Below, piece by piece: positions 63,544-64,000 of a stretch of DNA of 64,000 nucleotides (the stretch's first letter is position 1; each line of letters opens with the position of its first letter). Under the pieces are notes generated by a model that was not told where the DNA came from, ran no database searches, and saw nothing but the letters and a program-made list of their open reading frames with translations. The translations under genes and the position numbers were made by a program. Source of the DNA: DASWJZ01 sp963739005 (GTDB taxonomy: Bacteria > Pseudomonadota > Alphaproteobacteria > Rhizobiales > Afifellaceae); the NCBI GenBank assembly GCA_963739005.1, contig CAVTYQ010000003.1, positions 124,001-188,000 on the forward strand, written 5' to 3'.

Positions 63544-64000
63544 ATGAATCTCATCCAGAAAATCGAGCAGGCGGAGGCTGAGGCCATCGCTGCGAAGCGG
63601 CAGCTTCCGCCCTTCGAGGCGGGCGACACCGTGCGCGTCCATGTGCGCGTGACCGAGGGCGAGCGCACGCGCGTCCAGACCTACGAAGGCGTCGTCATCG
63701 GCCGGCGCGGCGGCGGGCTGAACGAGAGCTTCACTGTGCGCAAGATCTCCTACGGCGAGGGAGTGGAGCGCGTCTTCCCGGTCTATTCGCCAATGGTGGA
63801 GAAAGTCGAGGTCGTGCGCCGCGGCAAGGTTCGTCGCGCCAAGCTCTATTATCTGCGTGGGCTGCGCGGCAAGTCGGCGCGTATCGGCGAGGCGTCGAAC
63901 GCCCGCGCCAAGAAGCTCAATGAGGACATGCGCGATCTCGCCGCCAAGGAGCGCGCCGCCGTCGAGGCCGAGAAGGAAGCCGCCGCCGCGGAGGCCGCAG
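63544..64000 (+). CDS. rplS: Ribosomal protein bL19, 3' end cut by window edge
   Basis: From ATG 63544 (MNLIQKIEQAEAEAI) 152 residues are visible and the frame is open at the window end. GDTVRVHVRVTEGERTRVQ, YEGVVIGRRGGGLNESFTVRKI and AKLYYLRGLRGKSARI are the conserved L19 segments. A charged Ala/Glu-rich C-terminal extension follows, typical of alphaproteobacteria. Complete L19 domain, partial extension. Confidence 0.96.
   Translation, partial: MNLIQKIEQAEAEAIAAKRQLPPFEAGDTVRVHVRVTEGERTRVQTYEGVVIGRRGGGLNESFTVRKISYGEGVERVFPVYSPMVEKVEVVRRGKVRRAKLYYLRGLRGKSARIGEASNARAKKLNEDMRDLAAKERAAVEAEKEAAAAEAA

Overview
The window reads as an alphaproteobacterial, most likely Hyphomicrobiales (Rhizobiales), chromosome of high GC content. 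Supporting signs are the core order ffh–rpsP–rimM–trmD–rplS, leuB next to asd, a Rhizobiales-type dispersed palindromic repeat beside leuB, and a Fur/Mur-type palindrome in front of mntH. I saw no transposase, integrase, tRNA, rRNA or CRISPR array.

Layout. 1–2.6 kb: the 3' end of radC, a citrate synthase, and phosphate acetyltransferase (pta). 2.7–8.2 kb, minus strand: an IclR regulator followed by a tight operon of 2-hydroxyacid dehydrogenase, Gfo/Idh/MocA oxidoreductase, HpcH/HpaI aldolase and sulfoacetaldehyde acetyltransferase (xsc). 8.4–13 kb: an SDR, a CobW-type GTPase and an amidohydrolase on the minus strand, with a LysR regulator divergent. 13–28.5 kb: a taurine/nitrate-type ABC uptake region with one ATPase, two permeases, three substrate-binding genes (one a tandem two-domain protein), two paralogous amidohydrolases, three hydroxyisobutyrate-dehydrogenase-family genes, a MetE-like protein and an enolase-superfamily protein. 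28.9–44.4 kb: a GST, then a minus-strand run of about 12 kb (two BKACE enzymes, DUF3500, hydrolases, a TctABC transporter and a SauS-like acylating aldehyde dehydrogenase), with an MDR oxidoreductase and a second IclR gene divergent from it. 44.5–46 kb: gene relics and a cupin. 46.3–64 kb: mostly intact housekeeping genes plus a small cluster of a JmjC-like cupin, a BioF2-like acyltransferase and a class III aminotransferase.

How it fits together. Xsc turns sulfoacetaldehyde into sulfite and acetyl phosphate, Pta makes acetyl-CoA, and citrate synthase feeds it into the TCA cycle. The window seems to offer two feeders to sulfoacetaldehyde. The aldolase in the xsc operon could release it by retro-aldol cleavage. 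BKACE could make sulfoacetyl-CoA for reduction by the SauS-like enzyme. Both feeders are inferences from gene context and are the most novel ideas here.

Caveat. About 17 genes, most between 1.7 and 43.5 kb, are interrupted by frameshifts. The broken segments still carry conserved family motifs, and several junctions lie in homopolymers, so many of these are probably sequence errors rather than real decay. The relics at 44.5–45.4 kb have lost whole segments and look truly decayed. Frameshift positions are approximate.
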